Made by a program: the position numbers and the translations under genes. 64,000 nucleotides of DNA from assembly GCF_014200575.1 (NCBI RefSeq), contig NZ_JACHBZ010000011.1, positions 124,001-188,000 on the forward strand. The letters run 5' to 3'. How positions within the stretch are numbered: position 1 is the first letter of the stretch; each line of letters starts with the position of its first letter. Shown here piece by piece: positions 7,122-17,458 of this stretch. The DNA comes from Mucilaginibacter saanensis (GTDB taxonomy: Bacteria; Bacteroidota; Bacteroidia; Sphingobacteriales; Sphingobacteriaceae). Under the pieces are notes generated by a model. It did no database searches. It saw only the letters and a program-made list of their open reading frames with translations, and had not been told where the DNA came from.

Positions 7122-8555
7122 ATGCTTACCAGAAGAAATTTTATAAAAATAAACGGCATTGCCACCGCGGGCCTTAGTCTTGGTATTACACCATCGTTGT
7201 TTGCCAGCAGTTTGCCCGCCTTTGAAAGTCAACGCCCCAAACTGGCCGACCGTAAATTTACCAGTAAGGCGGTTGAAGCCATTATACAAAAAGTAAAGGC
7301 CGATATTAAGGATCCGGAACTGGCCTGGCTATTTGAAAATTGTTATCCCAATACCCTTGATACTACAGTAAACTACTCTGAGCTGAGCGGCAAACCCGAT
7401 ACATTTGTAATTACAGGAGATATCAACGCCATGTGGATGCGCGATTCATCAGCACAGGTTTGGCCGTACCTGCCCCTGATCAAAAATGATCCGGCGCTTA
7501 AAAAACTTATTCAGGGAGTACTGAGCCGCCAGGCTAAGTGCGTGCAGATTGATCCTTACGCTAATGCCTTTAATCAGGGGCCTACCGGCAGCGAGTGGGA
7601 TACTGACCGTACTGATATGAAGCCCGAACTGCATGAGCGTAAATGGGAGATAGACTCCCTGTGTTACCCTGTGCGACTGGCCTATAATTATTGGAAAATT
7701 AGTGGCGATAGTAGCTTTTTTGATGATAGCTGGCAAAAAGCTGGTAAAATTATTTTAAAGACTTTTAAAGAACAGCAGCGTAAAGACGGAAAGGGCCCGT
7801 ATCATTTTCAACGAAAAACCGAAACAGCGAGTGATACCGCGCCTAACAGAGGCTATGGAAACCCGGTTAAGCCGGTAGGGTTGATTTGTTCCATCTTCCG
7901 CCCGTCAGACGATGCTACTATTTATCCGTTCCTGATACCGTCAAACTATTTTGCTGTTACCAGCCTTAATCAAATGGCCGAAATGTACAGCACCATTGGT
8001 AACGACCCTACTACGGCGGCCGCATGTAAAGGTCTTGCCAACGAGGTTGATGCCGCGCTTAAAAAATATGCGGTAGCCCAACATCCTGAGTACGGAAAAA
8101 TACTGGCATTTGAGGTTGATGGTTACGGAAACCAGCTTTTTATGGACGATTCAAATGTACCGAGTTTACTGGCATTACCATACCTTGATTCGTTGCCTAT
8201 AAGTGATGAGTTGTACCAAAACACTAGGCGCTTTGTTTTAAGCGAAGCTAATCCATACTTTTTTAAAGGCAAAGTGGCCGAAGGTATTGGAGGTCCGCAT
8301 GTGGGTATAGGTTATATATGGCCTATGGCTATTATTATGCGCGGGCTAACCTCAAACAACAAAGAGGAGATAGTAGAATGCCTTAAATGGTTGAAAACTA
8401 CGCACGCTGGTACAGGTTTTATGCATGAATCGTTCAACAAGGACGATGCTTCTGACTTTACACGCAAGTGGTTTGCCTGGGCAAATACATTATTTGGCGA
8501 GTTAATTATAAAAACACATCAGCATTATCCGGATATATTGCAAAAAAGCATCTGA
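7122..8555 (+). CDS. Exported family GH125 glycosidase (exo-alpha-1,6-mannosidase type)
   Basis: 477 residues. The N-terminus MLTRRNFIKINGIATAGLSL looks like a Tat signal (RRNFIK followed by a mild hydrophobic stretch, cleavage likely after about residue 29). The mature part carries NAMWMRDSSAQVWPYL near 102-118 and a GGPHVGIGYIWPMA segment near 390, both features I associate with GH125 (formerly DUF1237), whose characterised members remove alpha-1,6-linked mannose from the non-reducing end without a metal. The length is typical. Catalytic acid and base were not assigned residue by residue. Predicted location is periplasm or cell surface. No other mannan-degrading gene and no SusC/D pair lies beside it, which is unusual for a glycan-degrading enzyme in this phylum. 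Confidence 0.85.
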   Translation: MLTRRNFIKINGIATAGLSLGITPSLFASSLPAFESQRPKLADRKFTSKAVEAIIQKVKADIKDPELAWLFENCYPNTLDTTVNYSELSGKPDTFVITGDINAMWMRDSSAQVWPYLPLIKNDPALKKLIQGVLSRQAKCVQIDPYANAFNQGPTGSEWDTDRTDMKPELHERKWEIDSLCYPVRLAYNYWKISGDSSFFDDSWQKAGKIILKTFKEQQRKDGKGPYHFQRKTETASDTAPNRGYGNPVKPVGLICSIFRPSDDATIYPFLIPSNYFAVTSLNQMAEMYSTIGNDPTTAAACKGLANEVDAALKKYAVAQHPEYGKILAFEVDGYGNQLFMDDSNVPSLLALPYLDSLPISDELYQNTRRFVLSEANPYFFKGKVAEGIGGPHVGIGYIWPMAIIMRGLTSNNKEEIVECLKWLKTTHAGTGFMHESFNKDDASDFTRKWFAWANTLFGELIIKTHQHYPDILQKSI

Positions 8556-8862
8556 TAGTGTATACTATATAATAGTATTAAAATATGCTATTTTTAGTAT
8601 TTGAATTGTAAATAATATTATTAAAATGGTTTATTTTTTATTTTTATAATTATTTAATCTTTTTAATTGAGGTTATTTGTTTGATTTATGTTTTTAATAT
8701 AATATACTAAGTTGTAAATATTAATAGACTATGTAAAATGTGGAAAAAAAGCACTTTTAAGGCAGTATTTTTCTGCTCTAAAAATTTTTAATTAAAAAAA
8801 AACATTATAGATTAGCTTAAATTAAAACAATAAACCTCAATAATTTTAAAAGGAGTAATTAA
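8556..8862. other. AT-rich gene-free stretch before the histone-like gene
   Basis: This 307-bp stretch is visibly much richer in A and T than its surroundings, with many A- and T-runs. I find no ORF, tRNA or convincing terminator. It must contain the promoter of the histone-like gene and ends with a strong ribosome-binding site (AAAGGAG, near 8849-8855). Confidence 0.6.
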
Positions 8863-9042
8863 ATGAAAAAATTTACTGAAGTAAAAGAGCTTGTAGCTTC
8901 TTTGGAGGCTGATGCCGACAAATTCTACAACAAAGGAAACAGCGCTGCCGGAACCCGTGTTCGCAAAGGCATGCAAGATCTTAAAAACCTGGCTCAGGCT
9001 ATTCGTCTGGAAGTTCAGGAAGCTAAAAATAAAGAAGCTTAG
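8863..9042 (+). CDS. Histone H1-like (Hc1-type) small nucleoid protein
   Basis: 59 residues starting at ATG 8863 behind a strong AAAGGAG ribosome-binding site. The sequence opens MKKFTEVKELVASLEADADK and continues FYNKGNSAAGTRVRKG; it is Lys/Ala/Glu-rich and predicted to be helical throughout. It matches the small histone H1-like proteins common in Bacteroidota, related to chlamydial Hc1, but lacks the long Lys/Ala-rich C-terminal tail of Hc1. Binding to DNA as a chromatin-associated protein is a family inference. The strong ribosome-binding site and strong terminator suggest high expression. It is transcribed alone. Confidence 0.85.
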   Translation: MKKFTEVKELVASLEADADKFYNKGNSAAGTRVRKGMQDLKNLAQAIRLEVQEAKNKEA

Positions 9043-9063
9043 TAAGATTTTTCTTATTCCAAT

Positions 9064-9096
9064 AAAAAACCCGGTTATTGATTAACCGGGTTTTTT
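9064..9096. terminator. Bidirectional terminator between histone-like gene and dapA
   Basis: AAAAAACCCGGTTA (9064-9077) pairs perfectly with TAACCGGGTTTTTT (9083-9096) around a 5-nt loop. It serves the convergent genes on both sides. Confidence 0.92.
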
Positions 9097-9122
9097 CATT
9101 TAATATGGTGTTGCTAAATTGC

Positions 9123-10001
9123 TTAAGCCAACTTTTTAGTTTCCTGTATAATAGCTTCGGCAGTGCTGGCGCTTACAGGTACAAGCGGTAGCCTTACAGC
9201 ATCTCCGCAAATGCCTAAATGTTTCAATGCACTTTTTACACCTGCAGGGTTACCTTCAACAAACATCAGCCTCGTAAATTCAATTAAGCTGGAGTGTGTT
9301 TTTTGCGCAGCTTTAAAATCGTTATCAAGCAGCAGGTTTACCATGGCAGACAGTTGCTTAGGCAATGCATTGCCAATAACAGATATTACGCCCACTGCAC
9401 CCAAGGCCATCATCGGCAGGGTTACAGGATCATCGCCTGATATAAATAAGAAACCTTCCGGCTTATCGCGCATTAATTGATTAAACAAGTCAAAATTACC
9501 AGACGCTTCCTTAATACCAATGATATTTTTAAAATCACGGGCCAGGCGTACTGTTGTATCGGCACTTATGGTGCTGCCGGTACGGCTGGGTACATTATAT
9601 AAAATTACCGGAAGCGTTGCAACCTGGGCAATAGCCTTATAATGCTGGTAAATACCTTCCTGAGTTGGTTTGTTATAGTGAGGGCTTGATGATAATATAG
9701 CATCGTAGCCATTGGTATCAAATTCCTTTATTTGTTCAACCACTTCGTGGGTATTGTTGCCACCTATACCTGCAACTAAGTTTACGCGCTTATTTACTAC
9801 TTCGGCTGTAAATGCCCATACCTGCTTTCGCTCGGCGGCATTCAATGTGGCGCTTTCGCCGGTTGTACCTAATGATACCAGGTATTGCACCCCGCCATCA
9901 ATTAAATGTTCAATAAGGTTTCTTAAACCTTCGTAGTCAATTTGCCCATCCGCCTGAAAAGGGGTCACCATGGCTACCCCTGATCCGTAAAATTTATTCA
10001 T
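9123..10001 (-). CDS. dapA: 4-hydroxy-tetrahydrodipicolinate synthase
   Basis: 292 residues, the standard DapA length. The (beta/alpha)8 aldolase catalytic set is present: GTTGES with T46/T47, Tyr109 in PHYNKP, Y135 in ILYNVPSRTG, and Schiff-base lysine K164 in GIKEASG. It condenses pyruvate with L-aspartate semialdehyde at the first committed step to meso-diaminopimelate and lysine, supplying peptidoglycan. It is a soluble cytoplasmic enzyme, normally a tetramer. The ATG start at 10001 gives MNKFYGSGVAMVTPF, typical for the family. No other dap genes are adjacent. Confidence 0.97.
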   Translation of the reverse strand: MNKFYGSGVAMVTPFQADGQIDYEGLRNLIEHLIDGGVQYLVSLGTTGESATLNAAERKQVWAFTAEVVNKRVNLVAGIGGNNTHEVVEQIKEFDTNGYDAILSSSPHYNKPTQEGIYQHYKAIAQVATLPVILYNVPSRTGSTISADTTVRLARDFKNIIGIKEASGNFDLFNQLMRDKPEGFLFISGDDPVTLPMMALGAVGVISVIGNALPKQLSAMVNLLLDNDFKAAQKTHSSLIEFTRLMFVEGNPAGVKSALKHLGICGDAVRLPLVPVSASTAEAIIQETKKLA

Positions 10002-10110
10002 GATTAAAATTAAAGGATGCTAATATAGCGAGTTTCGTGTCAAGTAACGAGTATCAGGAGGTAAGTATTTGCCGAATTTGCACAAAATACGAGGTTTACC
10101 TGATATTAAA

Positions 10111-12561
10111 TCACAGGCTTATCCCCAACCTGATGGCTGAATTTACCTTACTGCCGCTATTATAGGATATGCCATACATTGCCCTGATGTTCAAATACTG
10201 CAAACCAAAGCCCAGTTCTGTATAATTTTTAAGGGTAGGGGTGTACAAATAATTCACATCTACTATTTCCTGTAGTTTAAACTTACGGATGAGCGGAATT
10301 TTATTGGTAATAAAGCCCATGAAATTATGTTCCAGGTGTGCCTCCGCATATTTATCAGGTGTGCTAAAGTTATAATAATCCAACAACAGGAACCGGTTGA
10401 GGCCCGGTTTATAGGCTAAAAGCTGGTTGCCATCAAAGTGCACAAAGTCTGGAAAAAATAGCTTATTGGCATTCAGAAATTTACCCACCCCTGCAAAAAA
10501 CGAAGTGCGGCCGTAAAACCCCATGTCAATGTTTGATTTAGATATGTCGGCACTCAGCAGGTCGTAATCAACATCAGACCCGAACAGATTTTTGATTCCC
10601 TTGGTATAGCTTAAGCCGATAGTTGGATATTTTGACGGTAAATAAACCCTGCCCGATGGATAGGTTTCGTACTGGTCACTAAAATCATAAGTGGTGCGCA
10701 AACTTACCCTGAACGACTGGTTTTCGGGAAACAGCGCAACATCCTGCGCCGCGTTCAGTGGATTGTTAGAGGTAAACTGGTGATTTGAGGGACTGAAAAA
10801 GCTGTAATTTGATGCGTTAGGCAGCCATTTACGATTAGCCCACTCTACAGATGCACTGGCTTTCCACCCGCCGGTTATGCGGCCATATAATGCTGCCGCT
10901 GCAAACCGTTTCTGATATAATTTTTGATAATTCTGCCTTTCAAATAAACTATACAATGAGTTTACGATGGTAGATACCGGTTGCCGGTTATTGAGGTCGG
11001 TAATATCTGAGCCTGCGTTTAAGCTCAGGGTAAGGCGTTTTAAAGGGATGGCTGCGCCCACGGTACCATTAAACAAATGATTTGAAAAACCATACCGGAC
11101 CTTTCCGTTCAGTACCAGGTAACGGTTATTAACGGTGTCAATAAGTTTGTTGTATGATGCGCCATAATCAATGGCAAAGCCTTCTACCGTGTTGTAGAGC
11201 AGCGAGCCCAGCAGGCCGTCATAATGGAAAGATTCTTTTTTGTACCGGTTACGGATGTCAACGCCCGAAAGCAGGATCTCGCCTAATTTAACCTTGTTGT
11301 TAGCCTTGTCTAACGAATCCAAGTAGGTTTTTGATTCGCGCTTTAAGGCTAATTTTTCCTTGTTTTTATAATCTGTTTTTTCCTCTTGGGTTAGGGGTAT
11401 CGGGCGCTCCTGGTTCCAGTAAACAGAATCTTTACCGGTGCCTTTATTAATACGCAAAACTTCGGCAAAGTTTGTTTTTTCAAAATTGGGGTTAAGATCG
11501 TAGTTTTTGTAAACCGAAATAAAATAGCCGCCTACCCTAAAACCTAATAAGCCGCCTGTAAATTCAAACTTGATGGTGGCGGGCATCCATACCTTGCTGT
11601 TTACGGGGTAAAACTGCTGATTTACTTTAAGTGTGTCAACAAAATTAATATTGGCCTTTTTGGTAATGTAAAGCTGTAGTGCCGATAAGCGCCAGCTGTC
11701 TTCCAGTATATAGATGTAACCTTCAAAACAAGGATCGTGGCTGCGTTTAGGAGTTACTTTGATCTTATTGATGGTTTCGCCATTTTCAACGGAAATACCC
11801 ATCCATTTGTAGTTGTAATAAAACAAGGCATTATCTGCAATTGGCGATACCAGCGGCCGGTTGCTTAATCCGTCCCAGGTTTCAAAGTTATCGTAAAAAT
11901 TAACGGCCATGTCTGATGCCCTGTTAAAGCTGAATGCCCGGTTATGGCCGGATACTTTAGACGATACCTGCACTTCGTGTACCTTATTGGGCCTGATAAA
12001 GCTATATTTTGATTCGGACTCTGAGAGGTACACTATGCCCGTACGGTTGGAGTCGAGCCCGGCCTCGTTGGTAGCCTTTTGTACATCAAAACCGATAAAC
12101 TTTTTAGGAGCTGCCAGTAGCTTTTGCAGGCCTTTGATGTAGATATCACAAGTATAGGCATTAACCTCGTTTAAGTAGGTTTTACGCTTTTTAATAGCCT
12201 TACGAATAATGGCATAAGCCGGATCTTCGCCACCGGCATGTATGGCAACCGTTTTTAGTTGGTAGGTTTCGGTTTTAAGGCTTATATCAATTACCTGGTT
12301 GGCGGTAAGTTTTATCTGCTGGCTTTGCTGGCTGTAACCAACGGCTTTAAACTGTAATTCATAGTTGCCGGTGTTTAATTGCAGCAAATACACGCCCTCG
12401 CTGTTTGCTGATACGCCTTTGGTGGTGTTTTTTATGTAAACCGAAGCAAAGGGGATCGGCTTGTTATTTTCGTCGGTTATTTTTCCGCTGATGCTGAGTT
12501 GCTGTGAAAATGCGCTGAACTGTAATGTGAAAATAAGGAGGGGTAGTAAAAGATATTTCAT
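10111..12561 (-). CDS. DUF5686-type outer-membrane protein with carboxypeptidase-regulatory domain
   Basis: 816 residues. A Sec signal peptide (about 1-19, ending FSAFSQ) is followed by a carboxypeptidase-regulatory-like beta sandwich (about 22-95: GKITDENNKPIPFASVYIKN, GNYELQFKAVGY). A middle region with AYAIIRKAIKKRKTYLNEV and YTCDIYIKG (about 115-145) and a long C-terminal half of alternating polar/aromatic strands ending in IRLGISL then fit the Bacteroidota DUF5686 family, predicted to be outer-membrane beta-barrels. The function is unknown. No operon partner is evident: a 127-bp gap separates its start from the next minus-strand gene. Confidence 0.82.
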   Translation of the reverse strand: MKYLLLPLLIFTLQFSAFSQQLSISGKITDENNKPIPFASVYIKNTTKGVSANSEGVYLLQLNTGNYELQFKAVGYSQQSQQIKLTANQVIDISLKTETYQLKTVAIHAGGEDPAYAIIRKAIKKRKTYLNEVNAYTCDIYIKGLQKLLAAPKKFIGFDVQKATNEAGLDSNRTGIVYLSESESKYSFIRPNKVHEVQVSSKVSGHNRAFSFNRASDMAVNFYDNFETWDGLSNRPLVSPIADNALFYYNYKWMGISVENGETINKIKVTPKRSHDPCFEGYIYILEDSWRLSALQLYITKKANINFVDTLKVNQQFYPVNSKVWMPATIKFEFTGGLLGFRVGGYFISVYKNYDLNPNFEKTNFAEVLRINKGTGKDSVYWNQERPIPLTQEEKTDYKNKEKLALKRESKTYLDSLDKANNKVKLGEILLSGVDIRNRYKKESFHYDGLLGSLLYNTVEGFAIDYGASYNKLIDTVNNRYLVLNGKVRYGFSNHLFNGTVGAAIPLKRLTLSLNAGSDITDLNNRQPVSTIVNSLYSLFERQNYQKLYQKRFAAAALYGRITGGWKASASVEWANRKWLPNASNYSFFSPSNHQFTSNNPLNAAQDVALFPENQSFRVSLRTTYDFSDQYETYPSGRVYLPSKYPTIGLSYTKGIKNLFGSDVDYDLLSADISKSNIDMGFYGRTSFFAGVGKFLNANKLFFPDFVHFDGNQLLAYKPGLNRFLLLDYYNFSTPDKYAEAHLEHNFMGFITNKIPLIRKFKLQEIVDVNYLYTPTLKNYTELGFGLQYLNIRAMYGISYNSGSKVNSAIRLGISL

Positions 12562-12688
12562 TTAGCAGGTGATATATGCTAAGATGAAGCATACAGGCTA
12601 AATGTTACAACGCTTATTTGTTAAATAATGTGAAACATGGAGAGATTGATCCCGCAATAAGCAGGTAGATAAAGGTGGGAGATGTTAA

Positions 12689-12916
12689 TCAGGATGCTTT
12701 TTTTGGATTTTTAGCATTGCCAAGTGGAACGTGCGCTCTGTTTTTTAAATTCCAGTCGTCAATATTAAATAAGCCAGCTTTGGTTTTGTAGTGAGATGCA
12801 TCTTTTGGGCACCGTACAGAAAAGGCGCCTTTTATTTGCTCAATTACAGGCCTTGAGCCACATTCTTTACAAGGTTCACAAAAAATATTTTCCTGTATTT
12901 CGATAAATTGTGCCAT
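12689..12916 (-). CDS. Small Cys-rich, probable zinc-binding protein of unknown function
   Basis: 75 residues starting at ATG 12916, not recognised. Cys13, Cys16 and Cys19, then Cys36 and His42, with spacing CxxCxxC...C, suggest a small zinc ribbon. The C-terminal quarter is basic (LKNRAHVPLGNAKNPKKAS), compatible with nucleic-acid binding. There is no signal peptide, so it is probably cytoplasmic. It is co-oriented with ligA upstream and the DUF5686 gene downstream, with gaps over 120 bp on each side, so its own promoter is likely. That it is a real gene rests on codon order, a clear start and the Cys pattern. Confidence 0.6.
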   Translation of the reverse strand: MAQFIEIQENIFCEPCKECGSRPVIEQIKGAFSVRCPKDASHYKTKAGLFNIDDWNLKNRAHVPLGNAKNPKKAS

Positions 12917-13074
12917 TTGATAAGAATTTATGGTTGGTATAGTAAATGTTGTGAAACTTTATTGCAACACTTACGTATAAAATTGGTTAGCGGTTTTCCT
13001 GAATAAAACCATACATAAATATATGTATTTTTTACCAAGCAAAAATTTCTTTATCAAATTTTAATGAAAAAAAA

Positions 13075-15105
<2,031 letters not shown>

Positions 15106-15267
15106 TTACTTTATTTCATTTAGTTTCCTGCTAATAAGTATCGTTAATATGGTTTGAAAATAAGGGGAGGAGCAGCACTCACGTATATCAATACCAGGCG
15201 AAGATCAGTGCCGGATATTAAAAAAATGACTATTAACTATAGTTTAAAAAATTAATTTAAATTTCGT

Positions 15268-15298
15268 TTTGCGAAAAGTTTTATAGGCGTTATATTTA
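15268..15298 (+). promoter_or_regulatory. Probable promoter of the TNT-domain gene
   Basis: TTTG at 15268-15271 is followed after 19 bp by TATATTTA at 15291-15298, one base from the Bacteroidota -7 consensus TAnnTTTG. The predicted start of transcription is about 15 nt before the ATG at 15321. The -33 element overlaps a small palindrome (TTTCG TTTT GCGAAA). Confidence 0.5.
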
Positions 15299-15320
15299 TC
15301 ATACTTAAACCAACACGAAA

Positions 15321-15947
15321 ATGAAAACAATAAGAGTTCTACTGTTAGCGGTGCTGCTTGTGCCTTTCTTATCACAAGCACAACAATCAACCAATCACCA
15401 TCATCATGGTGCCGGATCAACAAAGCATCACGGAAAGGGCAACGGATTAATCAGGGGCGTGAGCCATACCGATTTTACAGCATCAGTTGCTGACTTTGCC
15501 GACAGTACAAAAAAAGCACTTGCAGACACCGCCTGGAAGCTTTGGAAGGATGAGAAGTGGAATGCATTGGAACAGTTTTTTACCACAAACAATCTTAACG
15601 GCGGCTGGCCCCCAAATCGTGGTGCGGTATCATTAAAAATTGTTGTATTGAAAGCCGGGCTTGAGATAGACCGTTACGGCGGTTATTATGACGCCGATAG
15701 CGTATTTCAGGATAAAGGCACGTTTGTATCCTTAAAAAGTGTACCTTTTCCGCAAAGGGCATTGCCTGATAAAACGCTGAAATCGCCTTACCGGGTTTAC
15801 AAGATTTTAAAAGCTATACCCAATGTAAGGGAAGGGCAAATTATTCCGTGGTTTGGCAAAGTAGGTTTAGGTATCCAGGACGAATTGCCGTACACGGTTA
15901 ATGACCTAAAAAAGCAAGGCTATCTTGAAGAAGAGAAATTACAATAA
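15321..15947 (+). CDS. Secreted TNT-domain protein (predicted NAD+ glycohydrolase toxin-like)
   Basis: 208 residues. A Sec signal peptide (1 to about 20, ending LSQAQ) is followed by a His-rich stretch (His26-29, His36-37) and then a C-terminal TNT/DUF4237 fold: GGWPPNRGAV (95-103), LEIDRYGGYYDADS (114-127), a GTFVS-like strand, FPQRALP (143-149), PYRVYKI (156-162), IIPWFGKVGLGIQDELP (174-190) and a final NDLKKQGYL. The family founder, the M. tuberculosis CpnT toxin domain, hydrolyses NAD+. Arg118 and Gln186 align with catalytic-site residues of that toxin, but the position I align with its His792 is Arg158. There is no delivery module (Rhs, LXG, T9SS tail), so export is by Sec. The next gene begins 9 bp on and is a candidate immunity gene. 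NAD+ hydrolysis is unproven. Confidence 0.78.
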   Translation: MKTIRVLLLAVLLVPFLSQAQQSTNHHHHGAGSTKHHGKGNGLIRGVSHTDFTASVADFADSTKKALADTAWKLWKDEKWNALEQFFTTNNLNGGWPPNRGAVSLKIVVLKAGLEIDRYGGYYDADSVFQDKGTFVSLKSVPFPQRALPDKTLKSPYRVYKILKAIPNVREGQIIPWFGKVGLGIQDELPYTVNDLKKQGYLEEEKLQ

Positions 15948-15956
15948 CACTAACAC

Positions 15957-16322
15957 ATGATCACGAAATATATTACGCCGAAATTATTAATGTTTGATGG
16001 TGCGGAATCAGAGGTTTTGACCAGGTCTTTTGATCCTGTTACAGCTATAGCTATTGGAGCACGCATTGAGTTTAATGATTTCGCTAATAATAGTTTTGAA
16101 GATCTGCGCGCGGTTGTTGGAAATGAAGACTTTGGCAACATTGTTAAAACTGGAGGTTTTACTATAGATGGTGGCTTTTTGAATTTATACCATGGGAGCA
16201 GCAATTTGAGGTTGTATTACTGTAAAAGAGGTAATACAATAATTGTTTTTGCTTACGGGGAATTTCAACCAACCCGTTATATGCTTTATCTGGAGGGCGT
16301 GTGGGTAAGTAGCGCTCAGTAG
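15957..16322 (+). CDS. Unrecognised 121-residue protein, candidate immunity factor for the TNT protein
   Basis: I do not recognise this family. ATG at 15957 lies 9 bp after the TNT gene stop, and a terminator follows 20 bp after its own stop, so the two genes form a two-gene unit. It has no signal peptide or transmembrane segment and looks like a small compact alpha/beta protein (acidic middle with FEDLRAVVGNEDFG, then beta-rich GGFLNLYHGSSNLRLYYCK). TNT toxins are usually encoded with a downstream cytoplasmic inhibitor, so immunity is a reasonable inference, but the sequence shows no resemblance I can name to the mycobacterial inhibitor IFT. Alternative: an unrelated co-transcribed gene. Confidence 0.6.
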   Translation: MITKYITPKLLMFDGAESEVLTRSFDPVTAIAIGARIEFNDFANNSFEDLRAVVGNEDFGNIVKTGGFTIDGGFLNLYHGSSNLRLYYCKRGNTIIVFAYGEFQPTRYMLYLEGVWVSSAQ

Positions 16323-16342
16323 TAGCTCAATAATTACCTGTT

Positions 16343-16383
16343 AAAAAGCCCTTGCCACTGTAATATTGCAGCAAGGGCTTTTT
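16343..16383 (+). terminator. Intrinsic terminator of the TNT two-gene unit
   Basis: AAAAAGCCCTTGC (16343-16355) pairs with GCAAGGGCTTTTT (16371-16383). It is symmetric enough also to end the convergent minus-strand gene at 16397. Confidence 0.9.
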
Positions 16384-16396
16384 GCTGATACAGGAT

Positions 16397-17317
16397 TTAT
16401 TTATCGGTAGTAACAGATTCGTTTACTACACTCATCGGAAAAGTCATGCCTCCGGGTACTTTAGGGTTATCTTTTATTTCAACTGTGCCGCTTATCATCT
16501 GTTTGGTTTTTGATTCACTGATCCAACCGGTGGTTTTGTCGGCTTTAATATCCATGGTCATGGTGCCGCTCATATTGTATTTCATGCCCATGCCGTTCAC
16601 CGTTTTAAAATCATCCTTTTTGGATGTTTCAATTGTGGCATTGCCATGTATAATATAACTTGTTGGGGTTACATCTGTTAATTGATAAACGGTATTTAAG
16701 TTGGCTGTCATGGCGCTTTCAAGTATGGTGTTGATAGTCCATTTATCGTTTTTAGATACGGGTACTTCCGGGAAAACGGCCGTCGACATTTCTATGTTAC
16801 CTTTTATAGCCTTGGCACCAAATGATTGCAGGAACTGATTTTTGATCTGTTGTTTTTGCTCGCCCTGTATCTGCGGGAACCCGTCAAGTACCGATGCTAT
16901 CATGATCTCCACATTTTCAACCTCATGTACTTTGCCGCTTTTGGTAAAAGTAGCTGTAAATGGTTTGTTAACCAGTCCTGCCAGTATAGACGACATGATA
17001 TCCGAAGGATCCTTTTTTTGCGAATCAAAACTTATAGGCCCGGTAGGCAACTGCATTTTCATACTCAGGCTTTTGTAATTAACCTCCATATAGTATACCG
17101 AGTCATCAGCATTAAGTACTTTGAAGGAGGTAGTGCCGGCAATGGTAAGGTCAACATTATTGGCCTGCCCGTTTATAGTTTGCTTTATGGTTGATACCGT
17201 GTTGGTAACCATACTGTAAGTGTTGCCTTTTGTAAGGTTTAAAGTAAGCTTTAACTTTTGTGCCTGGCATGAAACGCTTACAATTAATAGCAAAAAGAGG
17301 TTAAAAAGATATTTCAT
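16397..17317 (-). CDS. Exported protein of unknown function (DUF6263-like)
   Basis: 306 residues from ATG 17317. A longer frame back to 17383 exists, but only the shorter start gives a clean Sec signal peptide (MKYLFNLFLLLIVSVSCQAQ). The mature protein is beta-rich with repeated polar strands (LKLTLNLTKGNTYSM, VYYMEVNYKSLSMKMQLP, FTATFTKSGKVHEVEN, MKYNMSGTMTMDIKAD). From memory it resembles the Bacteroidota family DUF6263, whose function is unknown. A Cys near the cleavage site (SCQAQ) is not followed by a convincing lipobox, so it is probably periplasmic rather than lipidated. It is monocistronic. Confidence 0.7.
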   Translation of the reverse strand: MKYLFNLFLLLIVSVSCQAQKLKLTLNLTKGNTYSMVTNTVSTIKQTINGQANNVDLTIAGTTSFKVLNADDSVYYMEVNYKSLSMKMQLPTGPISFDSQKKDPSDIMSSILAGLVNKPFTATFTKSGKVHEVENVEIMIASVLDGFPQIQGEQKQQIKNQFLQSFGAKAIKGNIEMSTAVFPEVPVSKNDKWTINTILESAMTANLNTVYQLTDVTPTSYIIHGNATIETSKKDDFKTVNGMGMKYNMSGTMTMDIKADKTTGWISESKTKQMISGTVEIKDNPKVPGGMTFPMSVVNESVTTDK

Positions 17318-17458
17318 AGCGTAGTAATCGGGGGCTAAAGTTATTATAATATTTGCATCAAAAAATGCAATAAAACATAACAATTAATTAAAATTTATTT
17401 CGTTAACTTTATAGTAATCAAGGCTCTTTATATTTAAACAACGGAAAAGGGGGTTTTT

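Noticed and set aside
15950..16204. 84-residue minus-strand frame opposite the candidate immunity gene
   Set aside because: It is antisense to the small gene and has no ribosome-binding site; the plus-strand frame fits the operon and terminator.
17318..17383. N-terminal extension of 22 residues on the DUF6263-like gene
   Set aside because: It would bury the signal peptide; ATG at 17317 gives a clean Sec signal.
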